This document shows positions 27,616 through 35,268 of a stretch of 64,000 nt of DNA, piece by piece; the first letter of the stretch is position 1; the number at the start of each line of letters is the position of its first letter. This stretch comes from Pseudomonas panipatensis. Its GTDB lineage: Bacteria > Pseudomonadota > Gammaproteobacteria > Pseudomonadales > Pseudomonadaceae. The position numbers and the translations under genes are program-made. The DNA lies in the NCBI RefSeq assembly GCF_900099785.1, contig NZ_FNDS01000012.1:95916-159915 (forward strand), given 5' to 3'. The notes below the pieces were generated by a model. It was not told the DNA's origin. It saw only the letters and a program-made list of their open reading frames with translations, and made no database searches.

Positions 27616-27645
27616 CGCGGGGGCAGCCAAGCAGCTGCCCCCGCG
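27616..27645. terminator. Bidirectional terminator between the twin-TM gene and coIII
   Basis: A perfect 12-bp GC-rich stem (CGCGGGGGCAGC at 27616-27627 with 27634-27645) closes a six-base loop in the 48-base gap between two convergent stops. On the plus strand it is followed by TGCTTT. Confidence 0.75.
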
Positions 27646-27650
27646 TGCTT

Positions 27651-28538
27651 TCAGAGCACGTAGACGAAGATGAACAGCCCGATCCACACCACATCGACGA
27701 AGTGCCAGTACCAGCTCGCCGCTTCGAAGCCGAAGTGGTGTTCGGCGTCGAAATGCCCACGCAGGATGCGCACCAGCATGATGCTGAGGATGAGTGCGCC
27801 TATGGTCACGTGGGCGCCGTGGAAGCCGGTGAGCATGAAGAAGGTGGTGCCGTAGATGCCCGAGCCGAGGGTCAGGCCCAGTTCGTTGTAGGCCTCGTGG
27901 TATTCGTTGGCCTGCAGGACCAGGAAGCTCACCCCCAGCAGCACGGTCAGCGCCAGCCAGAGTTTCAGCGGGCCGCGATGGTTCTTCTTCAGCGCGTGGT
28001 GGGCGAAGGTCACGGTGAAGCTGGAGCTGACCAGCAGGATGGTGTTCACCAGCGGCAGCTTCCACGGCTGGATCACTTCCTTGGGCGGTGGGAACAGCTT
28101 GTTGTCCGGGTTGCTCAGCAATGGCCAGGTGTACTGGAAGTTCGGCCACAGCATGTGCGCGATGCCCTTGTAGCCTTCGCCGCCGAGCCAGGGGCCGGCG
28201 AAGTGGCGGATGTAGAAGAGCGCGCCGAAGAAGGCGGCGAAGAACATCACCTCGGAGAAGATGAACCAGCTCATGCCCCAGCGGAAGGAGCGGTCCATCT
28301 GCGGACTGTAGAGCCCCGCGCGGCTTTCCTTGATGACGTTGCCGAACCAGCCGAACAGCATGTAGGCGACGATCAGTCCGCCGACGAAGAGAATCCACGG
28401 CCCGTGGGAGGCCTTGTTGCCGGCGCTGTAGTCGTTCATCCAGGTGCCGACGCCGAACAGCGTGGTGAGCAGGCCGATGGTGGCGATGATCGGCCACTTG
28501 CTCTGCGCCGGGACGTAGTAGGGATCGTGGCTTGCCAT
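27651..28538 (-). CDS. coIII: Cytochrome c oxidase subunit III
   Basis: The 295 aa membrane protein belongs to the CoxC family with seven helices. The family blocks F-S-E-V-M-F-F-A-A-F-F, F-A-H-H-A-L and G-F-H-G-A-H-V-T-I-G are present, and the protein ends in the W-Y-W-H-F-V-D-V-V-W helix. It surrounds the CoxA core and helps proton uptake. It is the fourth gene of the coxB-coxA-ctaG-coIII operon and lies 25 bases after ctaG. Confidence 0.95.
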   Translation of the reverse strand: MASHDPYYVPAQSKWPIIATIGLLTTLFGVGTWMNDYSAGNKASHGPWILFVGGLIVAYMLFGWFGNVIKESRAGLYSPQMDRSFRWGMSWFIFSEVMFFAAFFGALFYIRHFAGPWLGGEGYKGIAHMLWPNFQYTWPLLSNPDNKLFPPPKEVIQPWKLPLVNTILLVSSSFTVTFAHHALKKNHRGPLKLWLALTVLLGVSFLVLQANEYHEAYNELGLTLGSGIYGTTFFMLTGFHGAHVTIGALILSIMLVRILRGHFDAEHHFGFEAASWYWHFVDVVWIGLFIFVYVL

Positions 28539-28563
28539 TCTTGTTGTTCTCCTGATCTACCCG

Positions 28564-29190
28564 TCATTGGCCGCTGCTGGCGACCGGCGGTTTGCGGGCG
28601 GTGATGTCGAACAGCGTGTAAGCGAGAGTGACGCGGTGGATGTCCTTGGGCAGGTCGCGGTCGACGATGAAACGCACCGGCATTTCGATGCGCTCGCCGG
28701 GTTTGAGCACCTGCTGGGTGAAGCAGAAGCATTCGGTCTTGTGGAAATACTTGGCCGCCTCGGACGGCGCGATGCTGGGGATCGCCTGGGCGGTCATGAC
28801 GTGGTCGCTGGGGTTCTGCGCGACGAACAGCATTTCGTTGACCGCGCCCGGATGCACCGTCAGCAGCTCGGCCTTGGGGTGGAACTCCCAGACCATGTCG
28901 ATGTTGTTGTTGGCGACGAAGTCGATCTTCACCTGGCGCGACTCGTCCACCACCTGGGCGCTGCCCTGGTAGGCGCTGCCGGAGGTCTTGCCGTTGATCC
29001 CCAGGGTCTTGCACATGACGTTGTAGATCGGCACCAGGGCGAAGCCGAAGACGAACATCGCCACCACCACGACCAGCAGGCGGGTGACCAGCTTGCGCGT
29101 ATCGACCGAGCCGTCGCCCATGCGCTGCCGCTTCTTGCCGGGACCGCCGCGCGGCGGCATCGACGGGGTCCCGGAAAAGATCATGAACAT
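28564..29190 (-). CDS. ctaG: Cytochrome c oxidase copper assembly protein CtaG (Cox11)
   Basis: The protein is 208 aa from ATG 29190, one base after the coxA stop. A second in-frame ATG at 29121 (M-G-D-G-S-V-D-T-R-K) would give 185 aa, closer to the usual length, but has a weaker RBS; I keep the outer start with this caveat. One N-terminal helix anchors a periplasmic domain that carries the copper-binding C-F-C-F-T-Q-Q motif, with P-I-Y-N-V-M-C just after the helix. CtaG delivers copper to the CuB site of CoxA. Confidence 0.9.
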   Translation of the reverse strand: MFMIFSGTPSMPPRGGPGKKRQRMGDGSVDTRKLVTRLLVVVVAMFVFGFALVPIYNVMCKTLGINGKTSGSAYQGSAQVVDESRQVKIDFVANNNIDMVWEFHPKAELLTVHPGAVNEMLFVAQNPSDHVMTAQAIPSIAPSEAAKYFHKTECFCFTQQVLKPGERIEMPVRFIVDRDLPKDIHRVTLAYTLFDITARKPPVASSGQ

Positions 29191-29191
29191 C

Positions 29192-30787
29192 TCACTTCAC
29201 TTCCGGCGGGGTGCTGAAGGTGTGGTAGGGCGCCGGCGAGGGCACCGTCCACTCCAGGCCTTCGGCGCCGTCCCAGGGCTTGGCCGGGGCCGGTTTGCCG
29301 CCACGAATGGTCTTGATCACGATGAACAGGAACAGCAGTTGGGTGGTGCCGAAGAGGAAGGCGCCGATCGACGAGACCATGTTGAAGTTGGCGAACTGCA
29401 GGTTGTAGTCCGGAATCCGCCGCGGCATGCCCGCCAGCCCGAGGAAGTGCATGGGGAAGAAGGCCATGTTCATGCCGATGAAGCTCAGCCAGAAGTGCAG
29501 CTTGGCCAGGGTTTCGTCGTACATGTGCCCGGTCCACTTGGGTATCCAGTAGTACACCGAGGCGAAGATGCCGAAGATCGCCCCGGGCACCAGCACGTAG
29601 TGGAAGTGCGCCACCACGAAGTAGGTGTCCTGGTACTGGAAGTCCGCCGGGGCGATGGCCAGCATCAGCCCGGAGAAGCCGCCGATGGTGAAAAGGATGA
29701 CGAAGGCCACGGCGAACAGCATCGGCGCCTCGAAGGTCAGCGAGCCCTGCCACATGGTCGAGGCCCAGTTGAACACCTTCACCCCGGTGGGCACGGCGAT
29801 CAGCATGGTGGCGTACATGAAGAACAGCTCGCCGACCAGCGGGATGCCGACCACGAACATGTGGTGCGCCCAGACGATGAACGAGAGGAAGGCGATCGAC
29901 GCGGTGGCGTAGACCATCGAGGTGTAGCCGAACAGCGGCTTGCGGCTGAACGCCGGGATGATCGAACTGACCGCGCCGAAGGCCGGCAGGATCATGATGT
30001 ACACCTCGGGGTGGCCGAAGAACCAGAACACGTGCTGGAACAGCACCGGGTCGCCGCCGCCGGCGGCGCTGAAGAAGCTGGTGCCGAAGTGGATGTCCAT
30101 CAGCATCATGGTCACGCAGCCGGCCAGCACCGGCATCACCGCGATCAGCAGGAACGCGGTGATCAGCCAGGTCCAGACGAACAGCGGCATCTTCATCAGG
30201 GTCATGCCCGGGGCGCGCAGGTTGAGGATGGTGGCGATCACGTTGATCGCGCCCATGATCGAACTCATGCCCATCAGGTGGATGGCGAAGATGAAGAAGG
30301 TCACGCTGTGCGGGGCGAAGGTGGTCGACAGCGGCGCGTAGAAGGTCCAGCCGAAGTTGGGGCCGCCGCCGGGCATGAACAGGGTGCTGACCAGCAGGCC
30401 GAAGGCCGCCGGCAGCAACCAGAAGCTGAAGTTGTTCATCCGTGGCAGGGCCATGTCCGGCGCGCCGATCATCAGCGGGATCATCCAGTTGGCCAGGCCG
30501 ACGAAGGCCGGCATCACCGCGCCGAAGACCATCACCAGGCCGTGCATGGTGGTCATCTGGTTGAAGAAGGCCGGCTCGACGATCTGTAGCCCCGGCTGGA
30601 ACAGCTCGGCGCGGATCACCATGGCGAAGGAGCCGCCGAGGAGGAAGGCGCAGAAGCTGAACCACAGGTAGAGGGTGCCGATGTCCTTGTGGTTGGTGGT
30701 CAGTACCCAGCGCATCAGGCCCTTGGCGGGGCCGTGATGGTGGTCGCCGGCGTGCGAATGGTCGGGCGTATCGATCACAGCGCTCAT
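29192..30787 (-). CDS. coxA: Cytochrome c oxidase subunit I (aa3-type)
   Basis: The 531 aa catalytic subunit has about twelve helices. The heme a and heme a3/CuB ligands appear in T-T-M-H-G (first His), W-A-H-H-M-F (CuB His pair) and A-H-F-H-Y (distal pair). G-H-P-E-V-Y carries the cross-linked His-Tyr and the Glu of the D channel, typical of A1-type oxidases. The N-terminus is His-rich (D-H-S-H-A-G-D-H-H-H). It follows coxB by ten bases. Confidence 0.96.
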   Translation of the reverse strand: MSAVIDTPDHSHAGDHHHGPAKGLMRWVLTTNHKDIGTLYLWFSFCAFLLGGSFAMVIRAELFQPGLQIVEPAFFNQMTTMHGLVMVFGAVMPAFVGLANWMIPLMIGAPDMALPRMNNFSFWLLPAAFGLLVSTLFMPGGGPNFGWTFYAPLSTTFAPHSVTFFIFAIHLMGMSSIMGAINVIATILNLRAPGMTLMKMPLFVWTWLITAFLLIAVMPVLAGCVTMMLMDIHFGTSFFSAAGGGDPVLFQHVFWFFGHPEVYIMILPAFGAVSSIIPAFSRKPLFGYTSMVYATASIAFLSFIVWAHHMFVVGIPLVGELFFMYATMLIAVPTGVKVFNWASTMWQGSLTFEAPMLFAVAFVILFTIGGFSGLMLAIAPADFQYQDTYFVVAHFHYVLVPGAIFGIFASVYYWIPKWTGHMYDETLAKLHFWLSFIGMNMAFFPMHFLGLAGMPRRIPDYNLQFANFNMVSSIGAFLFGTTQLLFLFIVIKTIRGGKPAPAKPWDGAEGLEWTVPSPAPYHTFSTPPEVK

Positions 30788-30797
30788 CTCGGCTTCC

Positions 30798-31922
30798 TCA
30801 CTGTTGTTTCTGCTTGTAGGCCACCACCTCTTGCGGGGTGACCATGTCGCCGTCGTTGTTGCCCCAGGCGTTGCGCTCGTAGGTGATCACCGCGGCGATA
30901 TCCACTTCCGAGAGCTGCTTGCCGAAGGCGGCCATGGCCGTTCCCGGCCGGCCGTTGAACACGGTCGCCAGATGCGTTTCCTTGGGGCCGGTGACGATCT
31001 TCGAGCCCTTGAGCGCCGGGAACATCGGCGGCATGCCCTGGCCCTCGGGCTGGTGACAGGCTGCGCAGATGGTGTGGTAGACCTTGTCGCCACGGGCGAC
31101 CAGCTCATCCTTGCTCCACTGCTTGCTGGTCAGCTCCTTCTGCTTGAGCGCCTCTTCCTTGCGCGCGGCCAGCCATTTGTCGAAGTCCGGCTGCGCCTTC
31201 ACGTCGACCACGATGGGCATGAAGCCGTGGTCCTTGCCGCACAGCTCGGCGCACTGGCCGCGGTAGATGCCGGGCTGGTCGACCTTGGTCCAGGCCTCGT
31301 TGACGAAGCCGGGGATGGCGTCGCGCTTGACCGCGAAGGCCGGCACCCACCAGGAGTGGATGACGTCGCTGGAGGTCACCAGGAAGCGCACCTTGACCCC
31401 GGCCGGCAGCACCAGCGGGTTGTCCACTTCCAGCAGGTAGTGCTCGTCCTTGGCGTCCTTGTTGTGGATCTGCTCCTGGCTGGTGGCCAGGTTGCTGAAG
31501 AACTCGACGTCCTGGCCCAGGTACTTGTACTGCCACTTCCACTGGTAGCCGGTGATCTGCACGTCCAGTTGCGGCTCGGAGGTGTCGTACATGTGGATCA
31601 GGGTGCGCGTGGCCGGAATGGCCATCACCACCAGGATCAGGAAGGGCACCACGGTCCAGAGGATTTCCACCGTGGTGCTTTCGTGGAAGTGCGCCGGCTG
31701 CTGGCCGGTGGCGCGGCGGTGGACGATCATCGACCAGAACATCGCGCCGAAGACGATCACGCCGATCACCACACAGATCCAGAAGATGGTCATGTGCAGG
31801 TCGAACACGGAACGACTGACCTCGGTCGCCCCGGGCGACATGTTCACCGTCCAGGCGGCATGCGCCGGTGCGAACGCCAGGAGCAACAGCAGGCCCATCC
31901 AGGCTCGTGGATGTCGCAGCAT
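30798..31922 (-). CDS. coxB: Cytochrome c oxidase subunit II with fused cytochrome c domain (caa3-type)
   Basis: The 374 aa protein has a signal sequence (about residues 1-22, ending A-H-A-A), two membrane helices, and a periplasmic cupredoxin domain with the CuA ligands (D-V-I-H-S-W-W, then C-A-E-L-C-G-K-D-H-G-F-M). An additional C-terminal cytochrome c domain contains C-A-A-C-H-Q (CxxCH) and a later M-A-A-F-G-K. The fusion marks a caa3-type subunit II. The ATG at 31922 has an AAGGGGA RBS and starts exactly at the signal peptide; the frame upstream has no RBS or family similarity. First gene of the oxidase operon. Confidence 0.95.
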   Translation of the reverse strand: MLRHPRAWMGLLLLLAFAPAHAAWTVNMSPGATEVSRSVFDLHMTIFWICVVIGVIVFGAMFWSMIVHRRATGQQPAHFHESTTVEILWTVVPFLILVVMAIPATRTLIHMYDTSEPQLDVQITGYQWKWQYKYLGQDVEFFSNLATSQEQIHNKDAKDEHYLLEVDNPLVLPAGVKVRFLVTSSDVIHSWWVPAFAVKRDAIPGFVNEAWTKVDQPGIYRGQCAELCGKDHGFMPIVVDVKAQPDFDKWLAARKEEALKQKELTSKQWSKDELVARGDKVYHTICAACHQPEGQGMPPMFPALKGSKIVTGPKETHLATVFNGRPGTAMAAFGKQLSEVDIAAVITYERNAWGNNDGDMVTPQEVVAYKQKQQ

Positions 31923-32295
31923 TCGGGTTCCCCTTATCGTTGTTTTTATCCCGCCGGCATACGCCAACGGCCAAGGGAGCGACCGCCAAGACAGCGAACT
32001 TTGACCGTCGAAGCCTCGGCTCTCGCAAGGCAGGCCGGGTTCATCAGGTTCAGGTGTGTCGAATCGGAGTATAGACAGGGCTTGCGACATAACAACGCAG
32101 CGTAAAAACCCCGCTGCAAATTGCGAATGATGCTCTCAAGACCACGGATGGCGAGGCTTTGCGCTACGCTGCTGGCCTCTTGATATGCTCCGACACTATA
32201 AAGGCGTCATGATTATGACGATTGTGTCTTAGCTGCCGCCCGGGCGCGGCTAAGGTCAATCTTCGTTTTCCAAATCGAGTTGTCTTGGAGTTGTC
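31923..32295. promoter_or_regulatory. Divergent regulatory region of coxB and the PA0104-like gene
   Basis: No gene lies in these 373 bases. A perfect dyad CGTCAT-GATT-ATGACG (32205-32220) follows an AT-rich TATAAA (32197-32202), and a longer GC-rich dyad (CTTAGC at 32228-32233 with GCTAAG at 32249-32254) lies between it and the plus-strand start, in what would be the 5' untranslated leader. The first dyad looks like an operator; the second could form an RNA hairpin. No ANR-type TTGAT-N4-ATCAA box was found. Confidence 0.45.
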
Positions 32296-32946
32296 ATGAG
32301 TACCGCAGCAGTTCGTGAACTGATCCAGCAGGCCTATGCCGTCGATGCGCGCAATGGCCACCTGGCCAGGCTGATCCAGGCGCAGATCGACAGCCTGCAC
32401 CCGAGCATCGCCCTGGCCAGCGACGACACCATCGGTGTGCTGACCCGCTTCGTGCATGCCTATATCGAGCAAGTGCCGGAATTCCTCGACGCTGCCGCCA
32501 GCGTGGCGCGCAACGCCGGCATCGAGGAGCGCATCCAGCCGGTGCTGGGCGTCGCCGAACAGTTCTTCCTGACTCCGCCGAGCGTGCTGCAGGGCCATGA
32601 CGGCCTGGATGCCCTGCTCGACGAGGCCTACCTCGCCCACCGCCTGGTCGAGGAGGTCAACGATCGCTACATCGCCCACTTCGGCCAGCCGCTGATTCCG
32701 CTGGACACCACCGTGGCCAACCTGGTGGCGCACCAGTTGATCGGCGAGCCCTTCGCCAACCAGTTGGACGAGGCCGTGCACCACGCGGTGGAGAGCATGC
32801 TCGACGACAGCATCTTCAGCAGCGCCTCGGCGCAAGCCTACCGCGCGCGCCTGAGCGATCCGCAGACGGTCACCGCCTGGAAGCAGTGGCCGTGCCTGTC
32901 GCGGCGTTTCGGGGTGGAGTTGAACCTGGAGCGCGGCGGCGACTGA
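32296..32946 (+). CDS. Conserved hypothetical soluble protein (PA0104-like)
   Basis: The 216 aa protein has no signal sequence and no membrane helix. It is rich in helices, with long A/L/E-rich stretches, and contains D-T-T-V-A-N-L-V-A-H-Q-L-I. I recognise no catalytic motif and no characterised domain. A similar gene stands divergent to coxB in P. aeruginosa, so the pairing is conserved, but its function remains unknown. The ATG has GGAG upstream (T-T-G-G-A-G-T-T-G-T-C). It converges on the carbonic anhydrase gene. Confidence 0.75.
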   Translation: MSTAAVRELIQQAYAVDARNGHLARLIQAQIDSLHPSIALASDDTIGVLTRFVHAYIEQVPEFLDAAASVARNAGIEERIQPVLGVAEQFFLTPPSVLQGHDGLDALLDEAYLAHRLVEEVNDRYIAHFGQPLIPLDTTVANLVAHQLIGEPFANQLDEAVHHAVESMLDDSIFSSASAQAYRARLSDPQTVTAWKQWPCLSRRFGVELNLERGGD

Positions 32947-32972
32947 CGCCGCGCGCTCCGGCCAATCGCGGG

Positions 32973-33689
32973 TCAGGGATTGAAGTAGCGCGGACGCGGG
33001 GTCGCCATGGGGATGGGGCCGTCGCCGTCGATCGGCAGGAAACATCCCCGCTCGGCGTCGTACGCCTTGATCGCGCAGCTTTCGATGTCGTAGACCCAGC
33101 CGTGGATGAACAACTGGCCGCTGGCCAGGCGCGCCGCTACCGAGGGGTGGGTGCGCAGGTGGTCGAGCTGGGCCACGACGTTTTCCTCGGTGAGGATGCC
33201 GAGGGTTTCATGATTGGCGCAGCCACAGTTCTCGGCGACCACCGTCTTGGCCACTTCGGCGTGGCGCAGCCAGGCCTTCACCGTGGGCATGCGCTCCAGG
33301 GTCTGCGGGTCGAGCACGGCCTTCATGGCGCCGCAGTCGGAGTGGCCGCAGACGATGATGTGCTGCACGCCGAGGGCCATCACGGCGAACTCGATGGCGG
33401 TGGATACGCCGCCGTTCATCTGACCGTAAGGTGGCACCACGTTGCCGACGTTGCGGGTGACGAAGAGGTCGCCTGGCGAACTCTGGGTGATCAGTTCCGG
33501 CACGATGCGCGAGTCGGCGCAGGTGATGAACATGGCGCGGGGCTTCTGTTCATGGGCGAGTTTCTTGAACAGCGCTTCCTGCCCCGGGAATACATCCTGG
33601 CGGAAATGCCGGAATCCCTCGACGATGCGCTGCAGCGCAGCGTCCGCGCTCTCAGTCGAGTGAACCTCGCCGTGCTTTTTTTCGTTCAT
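32973..33689 (-). CDS. Beta-class carbonic anhydrase
   Basis: The 238 aa zinc enzyme interconverts CO2 and bicarbonate. The zinc ligands are visible in I-T-C-A-D-S-R (Cys, with Asp-Arg pair) and V-C-G-H-S-D-C-G-A (His and Cys). G-D-L-F-V-T-R-N-V-G-N and A-I-E-F-A-V complete the plant-type/clade signature. The ATG at 33689 (M-N-E-K-K-H-G) with GAGG upstream is preferred; an upstream ATG in frame would add about 12 residues. The PAO1 equivalent (psCA1, PA0102) lies in the same order relative to coxB. Confidence 0.92.
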   Translation of the reverse strand: MNEKKHGEVHSTESADAALQRIVEGFRHFRQDVFPGQEALFKKLAHEQKPRAMFITCADSRIVPELITQSSPGDLFVTRNVGNVVPPYGQMNGGVSTAIEFAVMALGVQHIIVCGHSDCGAMKAVLDPQTLERMPTVKAWLRHAEVAKTVVAENCGCANHETLGILTEENVVAQLDHLRTHPSVAARLASGQLFIHGWVYDIESCAIKAYDAERGCFLPIDGDGPIPMATPRPRYFNP

Positions 33690-33924
33690 GTACTGGCCTC
33701 GAAGAGTGACGGTGAAATTTCCCATGCTTGCCGACGACGCGATGCGTGGGGAAAGACACAAATAGACTGAAGTCCGTGCATGACAGGCGCGATATTTCCC
33801 GCAGGACTGTCGGGACATTCGGCGCCGGCAAGCCTGCGATGCCACTCTATTTCCCCCGCGCGGCCACTTTCAACCGCAAGCCGCCGACCTGTCGCACGGC
33901 CTCCCCTGTGCAGCGGGCTGCGCT

Positions 33925-34986
33925 TCAGAACAGGCTCATTTGCGCGCGCGGCACGGCGAACCGGGTGCAATCCAGCCCAGCGTAATCGCGTTGGTCCAGG
34001 CCCAGGCGGCGCACCGCCAGGCGGAAGCGTTTCTCCAGCAGATCGGCGAACACCCCTTCGCCGCGCATCCGCGTGCCGAAGCGGCTGTCGTAGTCGCGGC
34101 CGCCACGGCTCTGGCGGATCAGGCTCATGACGTGTTCGGCGCGGTCGGGAAAGTGCGCGCGCAGCCACTCCTGGAACAGCTCGGCGATTTCCAGCGGCAG
34201 GCGCAGCAGGATGTAGCCGGCCGAGCGCGCGCCGGCATCGCGGGCCGCCTCCAGCAGATGCTCCAGCTCGCGGTCGTTGATCATCGGAATCATCGGCGCG
34301 CACACCGCGCTCACCGGCACGCCGTGTTCGTGCAGGCTGCGCATGGCGCGCAGCCGCGCGGCCGGGGCGGCGGCGCGCGGCTCCATGATGCGCTTGAGTT
34401 CGTCGTCCAGGGTGGTGAGGCTGAAGGCCACGCTGACCAGGTTCTGGCTGGCCAGTTCGCTGAGCAGGTCGAGGTCGCGCAGGATCAGCGAGCCCTTGGT
34501 GATGATGTGCAGCGGGTGGCGGAAGCGCAGCAGGATTTCCAGCGCCTGGCGGGTCAGCCGCTGTTCGCGCTCCAGCGGCTGGTAGGCGTCGGTGTTGATG
34601 CCCAGGGCGATGGGCCGTGGCTGGTAGCCCGGCTTGCTGAGTTCCTCTTCCAGGCGCTCGGCGAGGTTGGTCTTGGCTATCAGCCGGGTCTCGAAGTCGA
34701 TGCCCGGCGACAGGTCCCAGTAGGCGTGGCTGGGCCGCGCGAAACAGTAGATGCAGCCGTGCTCGCAGCCGCGATAGGGATTGATCGAGCGGTCGAAGCC
34801 GACGTCCGGCGACTGGTTGCGGCTGATCACCGTCTTGGCGGTTTCTCGGCGCACCTCGGTGGCGCGGCAGGGCGGTGCCGCGTCCTGATACCAGCCGTCG
34901 TCCTCGGTTTCGCTACGGGTCGGGGCGAAGCGGTTGTGTGGGTTGCTGGCGGTGCCGCGACCGCGGGGCGGGAGAGTGGGAGGCAT
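33925..34986 (-). CDS. Radical SAM protein of the PA0069 / spore-photolyase-like family
   Basis: The 353 aa protein binds a [4Fe-4S] cluster through C-E-H-G-C-I-Y-C (CxxxCxxC, about residues 67-74), preceded by S-I-N-P-Y-R-G. The D-A-Y-Q-P-L-E and S-L-T-T-L-D-D blocks are typical of this DNA-repair-like subfamily related to Rv2578c and spore photoproduct lyases. The chosen ATG at 34986 follows a LexA operator (35006-35021), and in P. aeruginosa the PA0069 gene is known to be part of the LexA regulon. A DNA-damage-related role is therefore likely; the substrate is not known. A long in-frame stretch upstream of the ATG crosses the operator and is not coding. Confidence 0.9.
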   Translation of the reverse strand: MPPTLPPRGRGTASNPHNRFAPTRSETEDDGWYQDAAPPCRATEVRRETAKTVISRNQSPDVGFDRSINPYRGCEHGCIYCFARPSHAYWDLSPGIDFETRLIAKTNLAERLEEELSKPGYQPRPIALGINTDAYQPLEREQRLTRQALEILLRFRHPLHIITKGSLILRDLDLLSELASQNLVSVAFSLTTLDDELKRIMEPRAAAPAARLRAMRSLHEHGVPVSAVCAPMIPMINDRELEHLLEAARDAGARSAGYILLRLPLEIAELFQEWLRAHFPDRAEHVMSLIRQSRGGRDYDSRFGTRMRGEGVFADLLEKRFRLAVRRLGLDQRDYAGLDCTRFAVPRAQMSLF

Positions 34987-35005
34987 GGGCGGGCTCCGAA
35001 GATGA

Positions 35006-35021
35006 CTGTATATAAATACAG
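35006..35021. promoter_or_regulatory. LexA box (SOS operator)
   Basis: CTGTATATAAATACAG matches the LexA consensus CTGT-N8-ACAG perfectly, with the AT-rich core usual in Pseudomonas. It lies 20 bases before the radical SAM start on the minus strand and 248 bases before the divergent PAS-GGDEF-EAL start, so repression of the former is expected and of the latter is possible. Confidence 0.9.
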
Positions 35022-35268
35022 TATTTTGCCGTGGATACCAGCCTCTGCCGATACATGGCGCGCGGACGCCGGTGGCGCGACGGGACGCCGGCCACGCTGG
35101 GGCCCGGACATCGACCGTTCGCGACAGGTCGAATATCAAATGGCCATTACGCATGAGAAGATTCGCACCGCTACTCTTTGCAAATGGATTCTGTCGGCAT
35201 CCGCCGATGGAGGGCGCCGCCCCGTGGGGCGCGTCCGTGCGTATGCGAACTTGCCATGGAAGCCCGCG

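Noticed and set aside
29084..30589. Plus-strand frame of 501 codons over coxA
   Set aside because: Antisense shadow of coxA with biased His/Glu/Gln composition; the minus-strand CoxA motifs are complete.
33940..35268. Long N-terminal extension of the PAS-GGDEF-EAL gene
   Set aside because: The frame is open from 33940 but this part is antisense to the radical SAM gene and crosses the LexA box; domain similarity begins at the ATG at 35269.
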